DNA of 64,000 bases. It comes from Paenibacillus xylanexedens. Lineage in GTDB: Bacteria > Bacillota > Bacilli > Paenibacillales > Paenibacillaceae. Shown one piece after another: positions 26,016-34,828 of the stretch. The position numbers and the translations under genes are program-made. Positions within the stretch are counted from its first letter, which is position 1. Each line of letters begins with the position of its first letter. The notes beneath the pieces are model-generated. The model ran no database searches. It was not told where the DNA came from and saw nothing but the letters and a program-made list of their open reading frames with translations. The DNA lies in the NCBI RefSeq assembly GCF_007680605.1, contig NZ_VEIO01000001.1, forward strand, positions 1,488,001 to 1,552,000, given 5' to 3'.

Positions 26016-27656
26016 TTGAGGAAAACAAGTGCATGGATACTCGCTTGTGTATTGCTTCTTACGTTGGTACTTTCAGGTTGCTCGTCTTCGGAAAAAAGCA
26101 GTGGTGAAGTAGATGCGAACGGAAAAGTCCCGATGAATGTATTTGTGCACCAAGGATCGGATATGAACCTGGCTACGAATAAATTCACCAAGAAGATGGA
26201 GGAAAAGTTCAACATCAAGTTTAACTGGACGACCGTTCCTTTTGACGGGGCAGCTGAAAAAAGACAGATCTCCCTTGCTTCCGGTGACTATCCGGATCTG
26301 TACCTGCTTATCCCTTGGGTGGATCGTTTCTCACAGACAGACTTGTTGAAGTTCGGGCAACAGGGTGTAATTCTGCCGCTGAACGATCTGATTGATCAGC
26401 ATGCGCCTAACATCAAGAAGGTACTGGATAGCAATGAGTATTACAAAGCGATGAATACCGCGCCTGACGGTAAAATCTATGGACTGACCGGGCTGAATGA
26501 ATGTTTCCACTGTTCGTATCCAAACAAGATGTGGGTCAATACCAAATGGATGGAGCAGCTGAATATCAAAGAACCAACAACGACAGAAGAGTTCCGGGAA
26601 ATGCTGAAAGCGTTTAAAACGAAAGATCCGAACGGAAATGGCAAGGCAGATGAAGTACCGCTGAGTGGTTCAACGGAGAACTTTGGCGTACACATCATTC
26701 CCTATCTGATGAATGGTTTCATCTATGACGATGACCGGAACTACCTCATTCTGAATCAGGGCAAAGTCGAAACGGTAGCGAACAAACCGGAGTGGAAAGA
26801 AGGTCTTACGTACATCAAATCCTTATATGATGAAGGCTTGATTGATCCGGGTGCTTTTACACAGAATGTCGGTGCCTTCAAAAAAATTGGAGACAATGCC
26901 GATGCGCAGCTTCTGGGTGCAGGAGCGGCCATGCATCCATCCTTGTTCGTAACTACAGCTGAAGGGTCACCTTACGGCAATGATTATAATCCGATTCCAC
27001 CATTAAAAGGGCCGAACGCTGAATATGCATCGTACAACTATCCGGTTGATCCTGGCGCAACATTTGTATTGACCAACAAAGCCAGTGAGCAAACGCAGAT
27101 TACAGCCATAAAAATGCTGGATTACTTCTACACGCAAGAAGGGGCTATGGCTTCATATCTGGGAGAAGAGGGCACAAGCTGGCGCAAACCGGAGGAGGGA
27201 GAAGTTGCTTTGAACGATCAGGTGCAACCACTCTACAAAGCCATTCCTCTTCCATCGGGGGAAGAGCCTCGGAATGACAGCTGGTCTGCCCTGAGCCAGT
27301 ACAATCATCACCGGGCATATCGTGATGCGGAAGTACAGGGAACAGACATCTATGCGAACGATGGGTATGAACGTCGTCTGTATGAAGCTACACTGTTGAT
27401 GGAAGGAAAGGAACCTAAAGAAGTATTCCCGCATTGGGCATTGTGGGTTGATCCGTCCCTTGCGGATGAAACGAGCATGATGCAAACCAACATCAAGGAT
27501 TATATCGACCAGAACGCACTACAATTTATCACAGGAGCAAAGAGCTTGGATAAAGACTGGGATGAATATGTGAAAGGGCTGGAAGGGCTCAATATGAATC
27601 GTTATCTGGAAATTATGCAGTCCGCTTATGATGCATCATCTGTATCTTCCAAGTAA
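26016..27656 (+). CDS. ABC importer solute-binding lipoprotein, LipO/YtcQ-like
   Basis: A 546-residue lipoprotein with Cys22 in VLSGC followed by a Ser-rich tether. The large family-1 binding domain is of the roughly 500-residue LipO type, with KRQISLASGDYPDLYLL, KDPNGNGKADEVPLSGS and a C-terminal NRYLEIMQSAYD. The TTG at 26016 is preferred because AGGGAGAGGA lies 6 bases upstream; an in-frame ATG at 25998 would precede that signal and lacks its own. It is the last gene of the unit and is followed by a strong terminator. It would deliver the sugar to the two permeases upstream. Confidence 0.92.
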   Translation: MRKTSAWILACVLLLTLVLSGCSSSEKSSGEVDANGKVPMNVFVHQGSDMNLATNKFTKKMEEKFNIKFNWTTVPFDGAAEKRQISLASGDYPDLYLLIPWVDRFSQTDLLKFGQQGVILPLNDLIDQHAPNIKKVLDSNEYYKAMNTAPDGKIYGLTGLNECFHCSYPNKMWVNTKWMEQLNIKEPTTTEEFREMLKAFKTKDPNGNGKADEVPLSGSTENFGVHIIPYLMNGFIYDDDRNYLILNQGKVETVANKPEWKEGLTYIKSLYDEGLIDPGAFTQNVGAFKKIGDNADAQLLGAGAAMHPSLFVTTAEGSPYGNDYNPIPPLKGPNAEYASYNYPVDPGATFVLTNKASEQTQITAIKMLDYFYTQEGAMASYLGEEGTSWRKPEEGEVALNDQVQPLYKAIPLPSGEEPRNDSWSALSQYNHHRAYRDAEVQGTDIYANDGYERRLYEATLLMEGKEPKEVFPHWALWVDPSLADETSMMQTNIKDYIDQNALQFITGAKSLDKDWDEYVKGLEGLNMNRYLEIMQSAYDASSVSSK

Positions 27657-27667
27657 AAAACAAAACC

Positions 27668-27712
27668 AAGACGGACCTTGTTCGCAATATGCGATTTGGT
27701 CCGTCTTTTTTG
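27668..27712 (+). terminator. Rho-independent terminator
   Basis: AAGACGGACC (27668-27677) pairs with GGTCCGTCTT (27698-27707), followed by a T run. It ends the permease/binding-protein unit ahead of the converging GH8 gene. Confidence 0.85.
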
Positions 27713-27777
27713 TCGTCTTTACGTCTGTAACCCAATCCGAAACAGAGCCGGTGCAGCAAATTTTTTTAAAAAATATT

Positions 27778-28920
27778 TTAATACATCCTGTATCTTCCGC
27801 TTAAGGCTAGCATCGTGAAGAAATAAAGACAGTTATCATAATAACGACGTTTTCCCTTGCGGAGCGGCGTGTTCCAGAATAACCGAACAAAAGCATCTGC
27901 ATGAGGGCCGTCTGCTGCCAGTGAAGCCATCGCATTGGTGGCCAGCAAACCTACGGGATGCAATGCAGGTTCGTCAAAAGCCTCGCCCTCAATCGTATAA
28001 CGGCGATAATCCGCTACGTCGATATCACTGAAAAAGGCCTGAATCCGATTGGATTGTTCCACTTGCCACGGGTCTTTACCAAACCATACCCAGTCTAATG
28101 CAATATTGGCTGCTACGCGGTAGGCATCACTGTAAAAATGCCTGAAATCCCCGTGCGGCTGAATCGGGGCAGGAGTCCCGTCATAATTGGCGTATTCAGG
28201 TGATAGCCCGGTTACCGGATGACAGGCCTTGTGCAAATAAACCCGGCTTGCTTCGGCAGCTTCTTTCCAGAACGTCTGATCTGCTTCATTGGCGTACTTG
28301 GCAAACAGTTCGTAGAAATGAGGAAGATGATAGGAAGGATCGCTGAAAGGTAACTCTGGAATAAACTTGATTAGCCGGTTACTCGGCTCCCACATGGGGT
28401 CGCCTTCCCCTCGTTCTCCTTGATGCAGACATGCATGTAGAATCTTTTGAGCTTGAGTTTTGTAATCGTAAGGAGCCGGCCCATCACCCCAGCGATTCGA
28501 GGCAAAAAATAAAGCCATGGCAAAGAACTCTTCACCATCAGGAGCCGGCCCCGGAGATAGACGGGTTCCATCAGGTTTGCAATGCCATGCAAAATAATCC
28601 TTATATCGTCCTTCCGTGTGTTGCATATATGTCACAGCGTAATTCCACAAACGGTCAAATTCCTCTTTCTTGTCCATCTGTACAGCCATCATCATGCCAT
28701 AGGACATACCTTCGGAACGTACATCGTCGTTCCCCGTATCCAGCATGTAACCTTTGTCTTCGCCAACAGGATAGTAGATTCGTGTATGTTCGTCTCCATA
28801 GAACAAATCATTCCAAGTCCGTTCCAGTCTTACGTTGATTCCTTCTTCGCTATACCCCGATTTGTGAAAAAAATTGACATATGTACCGGTCTCATAAGCG
28901 CCTTTTCCTGTGAAATTCAT
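27778..28920 (-). CDS. GH8 reducing-end xylose-releasing exo-oligoxylanase (Rex type)
   Basis: A 380-residue cytoplasmic-type enzyme without signal peptide. It is closely similar along its length to the Bacillus halodurans Rex enzyme as I remember it, including LDTGNDDVRSEGMSYGMMM with the general acid at Glu70, the same number as in Rex. The catalytic base is Asp265 in HFYSDAYRVAAN, and the LHPVGLLATNAM segment carries the conserved His. Family knowledge: Rex (EC 3.2.1.156) removes xylose from the reducing end of xylo-oligosaccharides of three or more units with inversion. It fits intracellular processing of xylo-oligosaccharides imported by the neighbouring transporter. It is the only minus-strand gene of this cluster and shares the control region at 28921-29211 with the esterase operon. 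Confidence 0.93.
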   Translation of the reverse strand: MNFTGKGAYETGTYVNFFHKSGYSEEGINVRLERTWNDLFYGDEHTRIYYPVGEDKGYMLDTGNDDVRSEGMSYGMMMAVQMDKKEEFDRLWNYAVTYMQHTEGRYKDYFAWHCKPDGTRLSPGPAPDGEEFFAMALFFASNRWGDGPAPYDYKTQAQKILHACLHQGERGEGDPMWEPSNRLIKFIPELPFSDPSYHLPHFYELFAKYANEADQTFWKEAAEASRVYLHKACHPVTGLSPEYANYDGTPAPIQPHGDFRHFYSDAYRVAANIALDWVWFGKDPWQVEQSNRIQAFFSDIDVADYRRYTIEGEAFDEPALHPVGLLATNAMASLAADGPHADAFVRLFWNTPLRKGKRRYYDNCLYFFTMLALSGRYRMY

Positions 28921-28979
28921 GAGTTCCTCCTTTAAAAATGCTTATATATGCAAGTATATCATTCGTAATACTACTCAAA

Positions 28980-28993
28980 TTAAAGCGTTTACA
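28980..28993. promoter_or_regulatory. Putative cre (CcpA) site, GH8 promoter side
   Basis: TTAAAGCGTTTACA has one mismatch to TGWAARCGYTWNCA and is nearly palindromic. It is 60 bases upstream of the GH8 start on the minus strand, inside the divergent control region. Confidence 0.6.
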
Positions 28994-29091
28994 TGGAAAA
29001 TTATAGGCGTGTTATACCATCTATTTCCATTTGGTGATATGGATGATATATTTAGTCAAGTCCTATAGTTTATCAGGTTGTTGTTAAATTA

Positions 29092-29105
29092 TGTAAGCGC
29101 TACAC
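29092..29105. promoter_or_regulatory. cre-like site, esterase promoter side
   Basis: TGTAAGCGCTACAC matches 12 of 14 positions of the CcpA consensus, with a self-complementary TGTA-AGCGCT-ACA core. It is 107 bases upstream of the SGNH gene at 29212. Together with the site at 28980, each direction of the divergent region has its own site. Confidence 0.45.
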
Positions 29106-29211
29106 TCGGAGAGAAGGAACCGCCTGATATCGACATCAATCAAGTCCAGGTTTCTTCACATGGCAATACTCGGAGTGTAAATTTTTGCTGGAAGGTTGGT
29201 GAGGATGTAAC

Positions 29212-30495
29212 ATGCTTGGCGATTCAGGAGATGTAGATGAGAATCAAGGAACCCATGCACCACGTGACCCCGTAGGAGTTACTGTTTCATCATTTGAGGC
29301 TGAATTTGATTATAACTCTCCGGCTTATCTTGACATGATCGACAGATCACTCCTGAATTTGGGGAACAACGTCAGATTAAAGAGAGCGATCGAAAAAGCT
29401 AGACGTGGTGAACCTGTTGTCATTGCTTTTATTGGGGGATCGATTACTCATGGCGCTGGTGCAGCACCGATTCATCTCCAAAGTTATGCCTACCACTCTT
29501 ATGAACACTTCAAAAAAATGTTCGCTTCAATGGACAGCAATGCAGTACGGCTGATCAAGGCGGGTGTAGGCGGGACGCCTTCGCAACTTGGCGTCATTCG
29601 TTATGAGCGGGATGTGCTCCGGGATGGTAACGTGCAACCGGACATTGTCATTATCGAGTTTGCGGTAAACGACGCTGACGATGAGACGCGTGGAAACTGT
29701 TACGAAAGCTTAGTATTGAAAGCGCTTGCTTCAAGTAACGAACCAACGGTCATCCTGCTTTTCAGTGTGTTTAAAAATGATTGGAATCTTCAGGATCGTC
29801 TCGCTCCCGTGGGCTTTCATTATGATCTGCCTATGGTGAGCATGAAGGATGCTCTTGTAGAGCAATTTCAGAAGACGAAAGATGAAGGTGGCGTTATAAC
29901 TAAAGAGCAGTATTTCCATGATATTTATCATCCCACCAATGTGGGACATCGGATCATGGCGGATGCACTGGCGAATTTGTTTGGTGTTACAGATCGTACA
30001 AATCTCGATCAGAAAGAAGATGAATTAACGGATATACCGATTATTGGAAATGATTATGTGAATGTCAAACTGTTGGATCGGAAAAACGGGGAACAGATTG
30101 CCCGGATTGAATCAGGAAGCTTCTGTCTCACAGATACAGAGCTACAGATGACCGAGATGGACGATCATGATTATGGTACACCGCTTTTTCCGAATAACTG
30201 GATGTATGTTCCTGGTGAAACAGCAGATGACAAAAGTTTCGAGCTGCATTTGCGGTGCAGCCGGCTCATCCTGATCTTTAAAGACTCGGACAGTGATAAG
30301 TTCGGAACGGCCCACATCAAAGTGGATGGAGAACTTGTCAAAGAGGCGGATCCGCACCAAGTGAACTGGACTCACTGCCATGCCATGCTTCTATTTAGTA
30401 ACAAGGAAGTGGGGGAACATGTTATTGAGATTGACATGGCGCCTGGACAGAAGGACAAGCAGTTCACGATTCTGGGTTTTGGTTACGTTGATTAG
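29212..30495 (+). CDS. SGNH/GDSL-family carbohydrate esterase
   Basis: A 427-residue hydrolase without signal peptide. Block I is FIGGSIT with nucleophile Ser77, the Gly of block II is in VGGTPS (near 121), block III Asn153 is in EFAVND, and the catalytic Asp237/His240 lie in HDIYHPTNVGH. The first 55 residues and a C-terminal beta-sandwich-like domain (about 260-427) flank the core. Proteins with this layout occur among xylan-acetyl esterases, and the neighbours (GH8, CE1, GH11) support an acetyl-xylo-oligosaccharide substrate. The start is ATG at 29212 after GGTGAGGATG. It is followed after 56 bases by another esterase gene, probably in one transcript. Confidence 0.85.
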   Translation: MLGDSGDVDENQGTHAPRDPVGVTVSSFEAEFDYNSPAYLDMIDRSLLNLGNNVRLKRAIEKARRGEPVVIAFIGGSITHGAGAAPIHLQSYAYHSYEHFKKMFASMDSNAVRLIKAGVGGTPSQLGVIRYERDVLRDGNVQPDIVIIEFAVNDADDETRGNCYESLVLKALASSNEPTVILLFSVFKNDWNLQDRLAPVGFHYDLPMVSMKDALVEQFQKTKDEGGVITKEQYFHDIYHPTNVGHRIMADALANLFGVTDRTNLDQKEDELTDIPIIGNDYVNVKLLDRKNGEQIARIESGSFCLTDTELQMTEMDDHDYGTPLFPNNWMYVPGETADDKSFELHLRCSRLILIFKDSDSDKFGTAHIKVDGELVKEADPHQVNWTHCHAMLLFSNKEVGEHVIEIDMAPGQKDKQFTILGFGYVD

Positions 30496-30548
30496 CGGGA
30501 ACTTGATTTGAGGTTTAGAGGACTTTGCTAACCGTGAAGGGAGTATGA

Positions 30549-31319
<771 letters not shown>

Positions 31320-31359
31320 GTGAATTACAAAAAATAAAAATATCAGGAGGTTTTTCCCT

Positions 31360-31992
31360 ATGTTCAAATTCGGTAAAAAATTGTTGACTGTTGTTCTTGC
31401 AGCTTCCATGAGTTTTGGTGTGTTCGCCGCTACTACAGGTGCTACAGATTACTGGCAGAACTGGACAGATGGCGGAGGGTACGTTAATGCTGTGAACGGT
31501 TCAGGTGGAAACTACAGCGTAACTTGGCAAAATACCGGGAATTTCGTCGTTGGTAAAGGTTGGACTTACGGAACACCTAATCGTGTAGTTAACTACAATG
31601 CTGGCGTATTCTCGCCTTCCGGCAATGGTTATCTGACGTTCTACGGCTGGACCCGTAATGCCCTTATTGAATATTATGTAGTGGATAACTGGGGCACATA
31701 TCGTCCTACAGGAACTTACAAAGGCACGGTGACTAGTGACGGAGGCACGTACGACATCTATACAACGATGAGATACAATCAGCCATCCATTGACGGGTAT
31801 TCAACATTCCCTCAATACTGGAGTGTTAGACAATCCAAACGTCCAATCGGCGTAAACTCCCAAATTACGTTCCAGAATCACGTAAATGCGTGGGCAAGCA
31901 AAGGAATGTACCTGGGTAACAGCTGGTCCTATCAAGTTATGGCAACCGAAGGATATCAAAGCAGCGGTAGCTCAAACGTGACTGTTTGGTAA
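31360..31992 (+). CDS. xynA: Secreted GH11 endo-1,4-beta-xylanase
   Basis: A 210-residue xylanase of the classic small GH11 type. The signal peptide is about 1-28 (ending ATTGA), and the mature jelly-roll starts [12 protein letters not shown]. The nucleophile is Glu104 in [12 protein letters not shown], and the acid/base is Glu197 in [10 protein letters not shown]. The thumb loop RQSKRPIG is present. Length and motifs match the well-known Bacillus/Paenibacillus XynA enzymes. It has its own AGGAGG at 31345-31350 and follows the CE1 gene by 40 bases, so it is either co-transcribed or has a promoter in the short gap. It would hydrolyse xylan outside the cell into oligomers for the nearby transporter. 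Confidence 0.95.
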   Translation: MFKFGKKLLTVVLAASMSFGVFAATTGATDYWQNWTDGGGYVNAVNGSGGNYSVTWQNTGNFVVGKGWTYGTPNRVVNYNAGVFSPSGNGYLTFYGWTRNALIEYYVVDNWGTYRPTGTYKGTVTSDGGTYDIYTTMRYNQPSIDGYSTFPQYWSVRQSKRPIGVNSQITFQNHVNAWASKGMYLGNSWSYQVMATEGYQSSGSSNVTVW

Positions 31993-32026
31993 TTGCCATT
32001 CTCTTTTATTTTCAAGCCTAGACTCA

Positions 32027-32056
32027 AGCAAGACAGGTCTGCGGATCTGTCTTGCT
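32027..32056 (+). terminator. Stem-loop after the xylanase gene
   Basis: AGCAAGACAG (32027-32036) pairs perfectly with CTGTCTTGCT (32047-32056), with a 10-base loop. The T tract after it is weak, so it may be an mRNA 3' stabiliser or a partial terminator. Confidence 0.55.
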
Positions 32057-32086
32057 CTCAATTCCCGTTTTAAAGGAGACTTCCAG

Positions 32087-32929
32087 ATGAGAAAGTGGAT
32101 GGTATTTCTGCTCATCGCAGCTGTTGTTGGATTAAGTGCTTGTTCGACAGGCAGCAGTACTACTGTGAGCGATGATCTTGTATTGGTAGAGGGTGGGGCA
32201 TTCAAGAGCAGTAAAACCAGCTATAGCGGCAAAGACATCACACTGGCTGACTTTTATATCGGTAAATATGAAGTAACCCAGAAACAATGGGCTGACGTTA
32301 TGGGGGACAATCCCTCTGGTTTTAAAGGTGATGAGCGACCTGTTGAACGAGTGACCTGGTATGATGCAATAGAATATTGCAATGCACGTAGCATTAAGGA
32401 AAATTTGAAGCCGTATTACAACATTGATAAAGAAACGATGGATCCCGAGAACAAAAATGGAAATGATAATATAAAATGGACAGTAACCATAAATGAAGAT
32501 GCGAACGGGTATCGTCTGCCAACTGCAGCAGAGTGGGAATACGCGGCGAGCGGAGGTCAGAAAAGCCAGAATTTCACCTATAGCGGAAGCAATAATCCCG
32601 ACGAGGTAGCATGGTACTGGATGAATGCCGGAGAAAAACCGTTAACAGGAGACTGGAACTGGCCTGCAATCGAAAATAATAGGAATCAAACCAAGCCAAT
32701 CGGTCAGCTGAAGGCCAATGAATTAGGCATTTATGATATGTCTGGTAACGTTAGAGAATGGTGCTGGGACTGGCACAAACATCCGGAAACGCCGGATAAC
32801 ACTTGGAGAGTCAGCAAGGGAGGCGGCTGGGTCAGCAGCGTAAACACGGAAGAGATTTCATATCCAGGAAAATTCGATGCGAATGGCCTCGGTCCCGATC
32901 AGGGATTGCGAGTCGTACGTAATAAATAA
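32087..32929 (+). CDS. SUMF1/FGE-sulfatase-domain lipoprotein
   Basis: A 280-residue lipoprotein (VGLSAC, Cys19) carrying one SUMF1-type domain: ADFYIGKYEVTQKQWADVMG, PVERVTWYDAIEYCNA, NGYRLPTAAEWEYAASGG, YDMSGNVREWCWDW and a final GLRVVRNK. This is the fold of formylglycine-generating enzyme, but I see no Cys in the place of the FGE catalytic cysteine (the SKGGGWVSS stretch has none). It is therefore probably a binding or structural member of the superfamily. It sits between GH11 and GH16 genes and follows a strong AAAGGAG. It could bind a polysaccharide or a partner at the cell surface; this is unproven. Confidence 0.85.
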   Translation: MRKWMVFLLIAAVVGLSACSTGSSTTVSDDLVLVEGGAFKSSKTSYSGKDITLADFYIGKYEVTQKQWADVMGDNPSGFKGDERPVERVTWYDAIEYCNARSIKENLKPYYNIDKETMDPENKNGNDNIKWTVTINEDANGYRLPTAAEWEYAASGGQKSQNFTYSGSNNPDEVAWYWMNAGEKPLTGDWNWPAIENNRNQTKPIGQLKANELGIYDMSGNVREWCWDWHKHPETPDNTWRVSKGGGWVSSVNTEEISYPGKFDANGLGPDQGLRVVRNK

Positions 32930-32931
32930 CG

Positions 32932-32959
32932 AGGCCCTTTCCTTAAAGATGGGCCTTTT
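32932..32959 (+). terminator. Short terminator hairpin
   Basis: AGGCCC (32932-32937) pairs with GGGCCT (32951-32956) and is followed by TTT, directly after the SUMF1 gene stop. Confidence 0.6.
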
Positions 32960-33071
32960 GGCATTTTGCCCCGGTAAAGGGGGATACCAATATTTAAAAA
33001 TGAATATGATTTCTTTAAACTTTGCTATAGTTCATCCATCGTACTGGATATAAAATGGAAACAACAACCAA

Positions 33072-33085
33072 TGTAAGCGCTTTAT
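33072..33085. promoter_or_regulatory. cre-like site upstream of the lichenase gene
   Basis: TGTAAGCGCTTTAT matches TGWAARCGYTWNCA except for the last two bases. It is 99 bases before the GH16 start and shares the TGTAAGCGCTT core with the site at 21534. Confidence 0.4.
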
Positions 33086-33183
33086 AAAATGATTGAATCG
33101 ATCCATTGCATGTTGAATCTAAGAGAGTAAGGAAGTTTCATTCATTTATTCGTTTACCCGGTTGGAATCAGTAATGGAGGTGT

Positions 33184-33900
33184 ATGATGAAGAGGAAGAC
33201 ATGGTTTACATTAATGGTATCGGGTGTGGTTTCATTATTTATTTCGGTTAGTGCTTTTGCTGGGTGGGTGTTTTGGGAACCACTGACGTACCACAATGCA
33301 AGTACCTGGCAGAAGGCGGATGGGTATTCCAACGGTTCCATGTTCAACTGTACATGGCGGGCGAATAATGCTAATTTTACGAATGATGGCAAGCTGCGGT
33401 TGAGTCTGACAAGTCCTTCAAACAACAAGTTTGATTGTGGAGAATATCGGTCAACGAATACTTACGGGTATGGTCTGTATGAAGTAAGCATGAAGCCTGC
33501 TAAAAATACAGGGATTGTATCCTCTTTCTTCACCTATACCGGTCCTGCGCATGGCACACAATGGGATGAGATTGATATCGAGTTCCTGGGGAAAGACACA
33601 ACGAAAGTCCAATTCAATTATTATACGAACGGCGTTGGCAATCATGAGAAAATCGTTAATCTGGGCTTCGATGCATCCCAGGGATTTCACACGTATGCGT
33701 TTGATTGGCAGCCAGGCCACATTAAGTGGTACGTCGACGGTGTGCTGAAACATACAGCTACTACCAACATTCCAAAAACACCAGGTAAAATTATGATGAA
33801 TATCTGGAATGGAACGGGCGTGGACAGCTGGCTTGGGTCATATAATGGCGCTAATCCTTTGCATGCCGAATATGATTGGGTGAAATATACGAGTAATTAA
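33184..33900 (+). CDS. bglS: Secreted GH16 beta-1,3-1,4-glucanase (lichenase)
   Basis: A 238-residue enzyme of the Bacillus lichenase type. The signal peptide is about 1-26 (SVSAFA), followed by the mature jelly roll. The catalytic motif [10 protein letters not shown] has Glu129 (nucleophile), Asp131 and Glu133 (acid/base). Other landmarks are [12 protein letters not shown], the [17 protein letters not shown] stretch and YDWVKYTSN at the end. Family knowledge: it cleaves 1,4 bonds next to 1,3 bonds in cereal mixed-linkage glucan. It has its own upstream region and is followed by a strong terminator, so it is likely monocistronic. Confidence 0.95.
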   Translation: MMKRKTWFTLMVSGVVSLFISVSAFAGWVFWEPLTYHNASTWQKADGYSNGSMFNCTWRANNANFTNDGKLRLSLTSPSNNKFDCGEYRSTNTYGYGLYEVSMKPAKNTGIVSSFFTYTGPAHGTQWDEIDIEFLGKDTTKVQFNYYTNGVGNHEKIVNLGFDASQGFHTYAFDWQPGHIKWYVDGVLKHTATTNIPKTPGKIMMNIWNGTGVDSWLGSYNGANPLHAEYDWVKYTSN

Positions 33901-33944
33901 CAGAAGCTCACGGGCACTTACAACTAGCGCAATAAACTGAATGA

Positions 33945-33985
33945 AACAGAGGAGCGGATTCCTTCCGCATTCCTCTGTTTTTTTT
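33945..33985 (+). terminator. Rho-independent terminator after the lichenase gene
   Basis: AACAGAGGA and TCCTCTGTT arms with GCGGA/TCCGC in between, followed by eight Ts. Confidence 0.85.
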
Positions 33986-34077
33986 ATGTTTATTTTCATG
34001 CTTTACAGAACAAACGAAACGTAAGATGATGAGGGAAAAGGGTGGGAATGAACTCCGCATAGAGAGGGTGGAAAAAC

Positions 34078-34656
34078 ATGAACATGAGTAACAGCAACGA
34101 TACCAAAAACAACCAATCACCTGAGCAGTTTATCGAACTGTTGGGTCAACCATATGATGCCAAGCAGATACAAGCCTTACTAGAACCTTTCGGTGTGAAA
34201 AAAATAGCGAAGCCAGACGGTCCTTTTCAGGATGACATCCTCTGGTCTGTTAAAGCATCTGTGCGTATTGATGTGTACCGCTCCCCCAAGATCAATACGT
34301 TAACCGGACGTGATGATCTCCCTGCGGAAGAGTGGATCATTGGAGCGATTCATTTTCTTGCACCGGGTTCGGACGATCGAATTAAAAAACCGTTTGCGGG
34401 ACAATTGCCCAAAGGGATGACGATGAATGCGACACCTGACGAATGGATTGAAGCATATGGGCATCCGGATATCTATGAGCAAGGTGACTGGCTTGGCGGC
34501 CGTGGCCCTTATCTGGCTTGGCGCAAATCCGGCATCAATATATCTGTCGAATACGACACGGATGAGGACAGCAGTGTGATCACTTGCGTTACATTTTGCT
34601 TAATTGGTTGCATGGGTGCTTGGCAAAGTGATTTCCCGGAAGTGTTCGCCCCCTGA
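34078..34656 (+). CDS. Hypothetical soluble protein
   Basis: A 192-residue protein without signal peptide or membrane segment. The N-terminus is polar and Asn-rich (SNSNDTKNNQSPEQF). The rest is mixed alpha/beta with IIGAIHFLAPGS, a GHPDIYEQGDWLGGRGPYLAW stretch and a C-terminal VITCVTFCLIG strand. I do not recognise a family; the compact, acidic character is like SUKH/SMI-type or other small regulatory proteins, but nothing confirms that. Start is ATG at 34078 after AGAGAGGGTGG, with a second in-frame ATG at 34084. It is isolated between the lichenase terminator and a binding-protein gene. Confidence 0.7.
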   Translation: MNMSNSNDTKNNQSPEQFIELLGQPYDAKQIQALLEPFGVKKIAKPDGPFQDDILWSVKASVRIDVYRSPKINTLTGRDDLPAEEWIIGAIHFLAPGSDDRIKKPFAGQLPKGMTMNATPDEWIEAYGHPDIYEQGDWLGGRGPYLAWRKSGINISVEYDTDEDSSVITCVTFCLIGCMGAWQSDFPEVFAP

Positions 34657-34682
34657 TAAGTAAGAGAAGACAAAAGTAAGAC

Positions 34683-34698
34683 GTTGCACTAATGCAAC
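34683..34698. promoter_or_regulatory. Palindrome in the binding-protein upstream region
   Basis: GTTGCA-CTAA-TGCAAC is a perfect 6-4-6 inverted repeat 130 bases before the TTG start at 34829. It shares the GTTGCA half with the motif at 34741 and the one at 40032. It may be an operator; weak hairpin function is also possible. Confidence 0.4.
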
Positions 34699-34740
34699 AT
34701 CCGTATTCACTTTTTAATATCCTAAATTAATACAATAAAT

Positions 34741-34753
34741 GTTGCAATATTAG
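34741..34753. promoter_or_regulatory. Shared 13-base motif, copy 1
   Basis: GTTGCAATATTAG, identical to 40032-40044 in the kinase/permease divergent region. It lies 75 bases before the start of the binding-protein gene. A likely binding site for the response regulator at 36633, since the two promoters belong to one transport system. Confidence 0.45.
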
Positions 34754-34828
34754 TATGGGCATCCATATGGTTCATTCATTATGATGGACTCTGTAGACAA
34801 CATCACTACATACAGGGGGACACACAAG

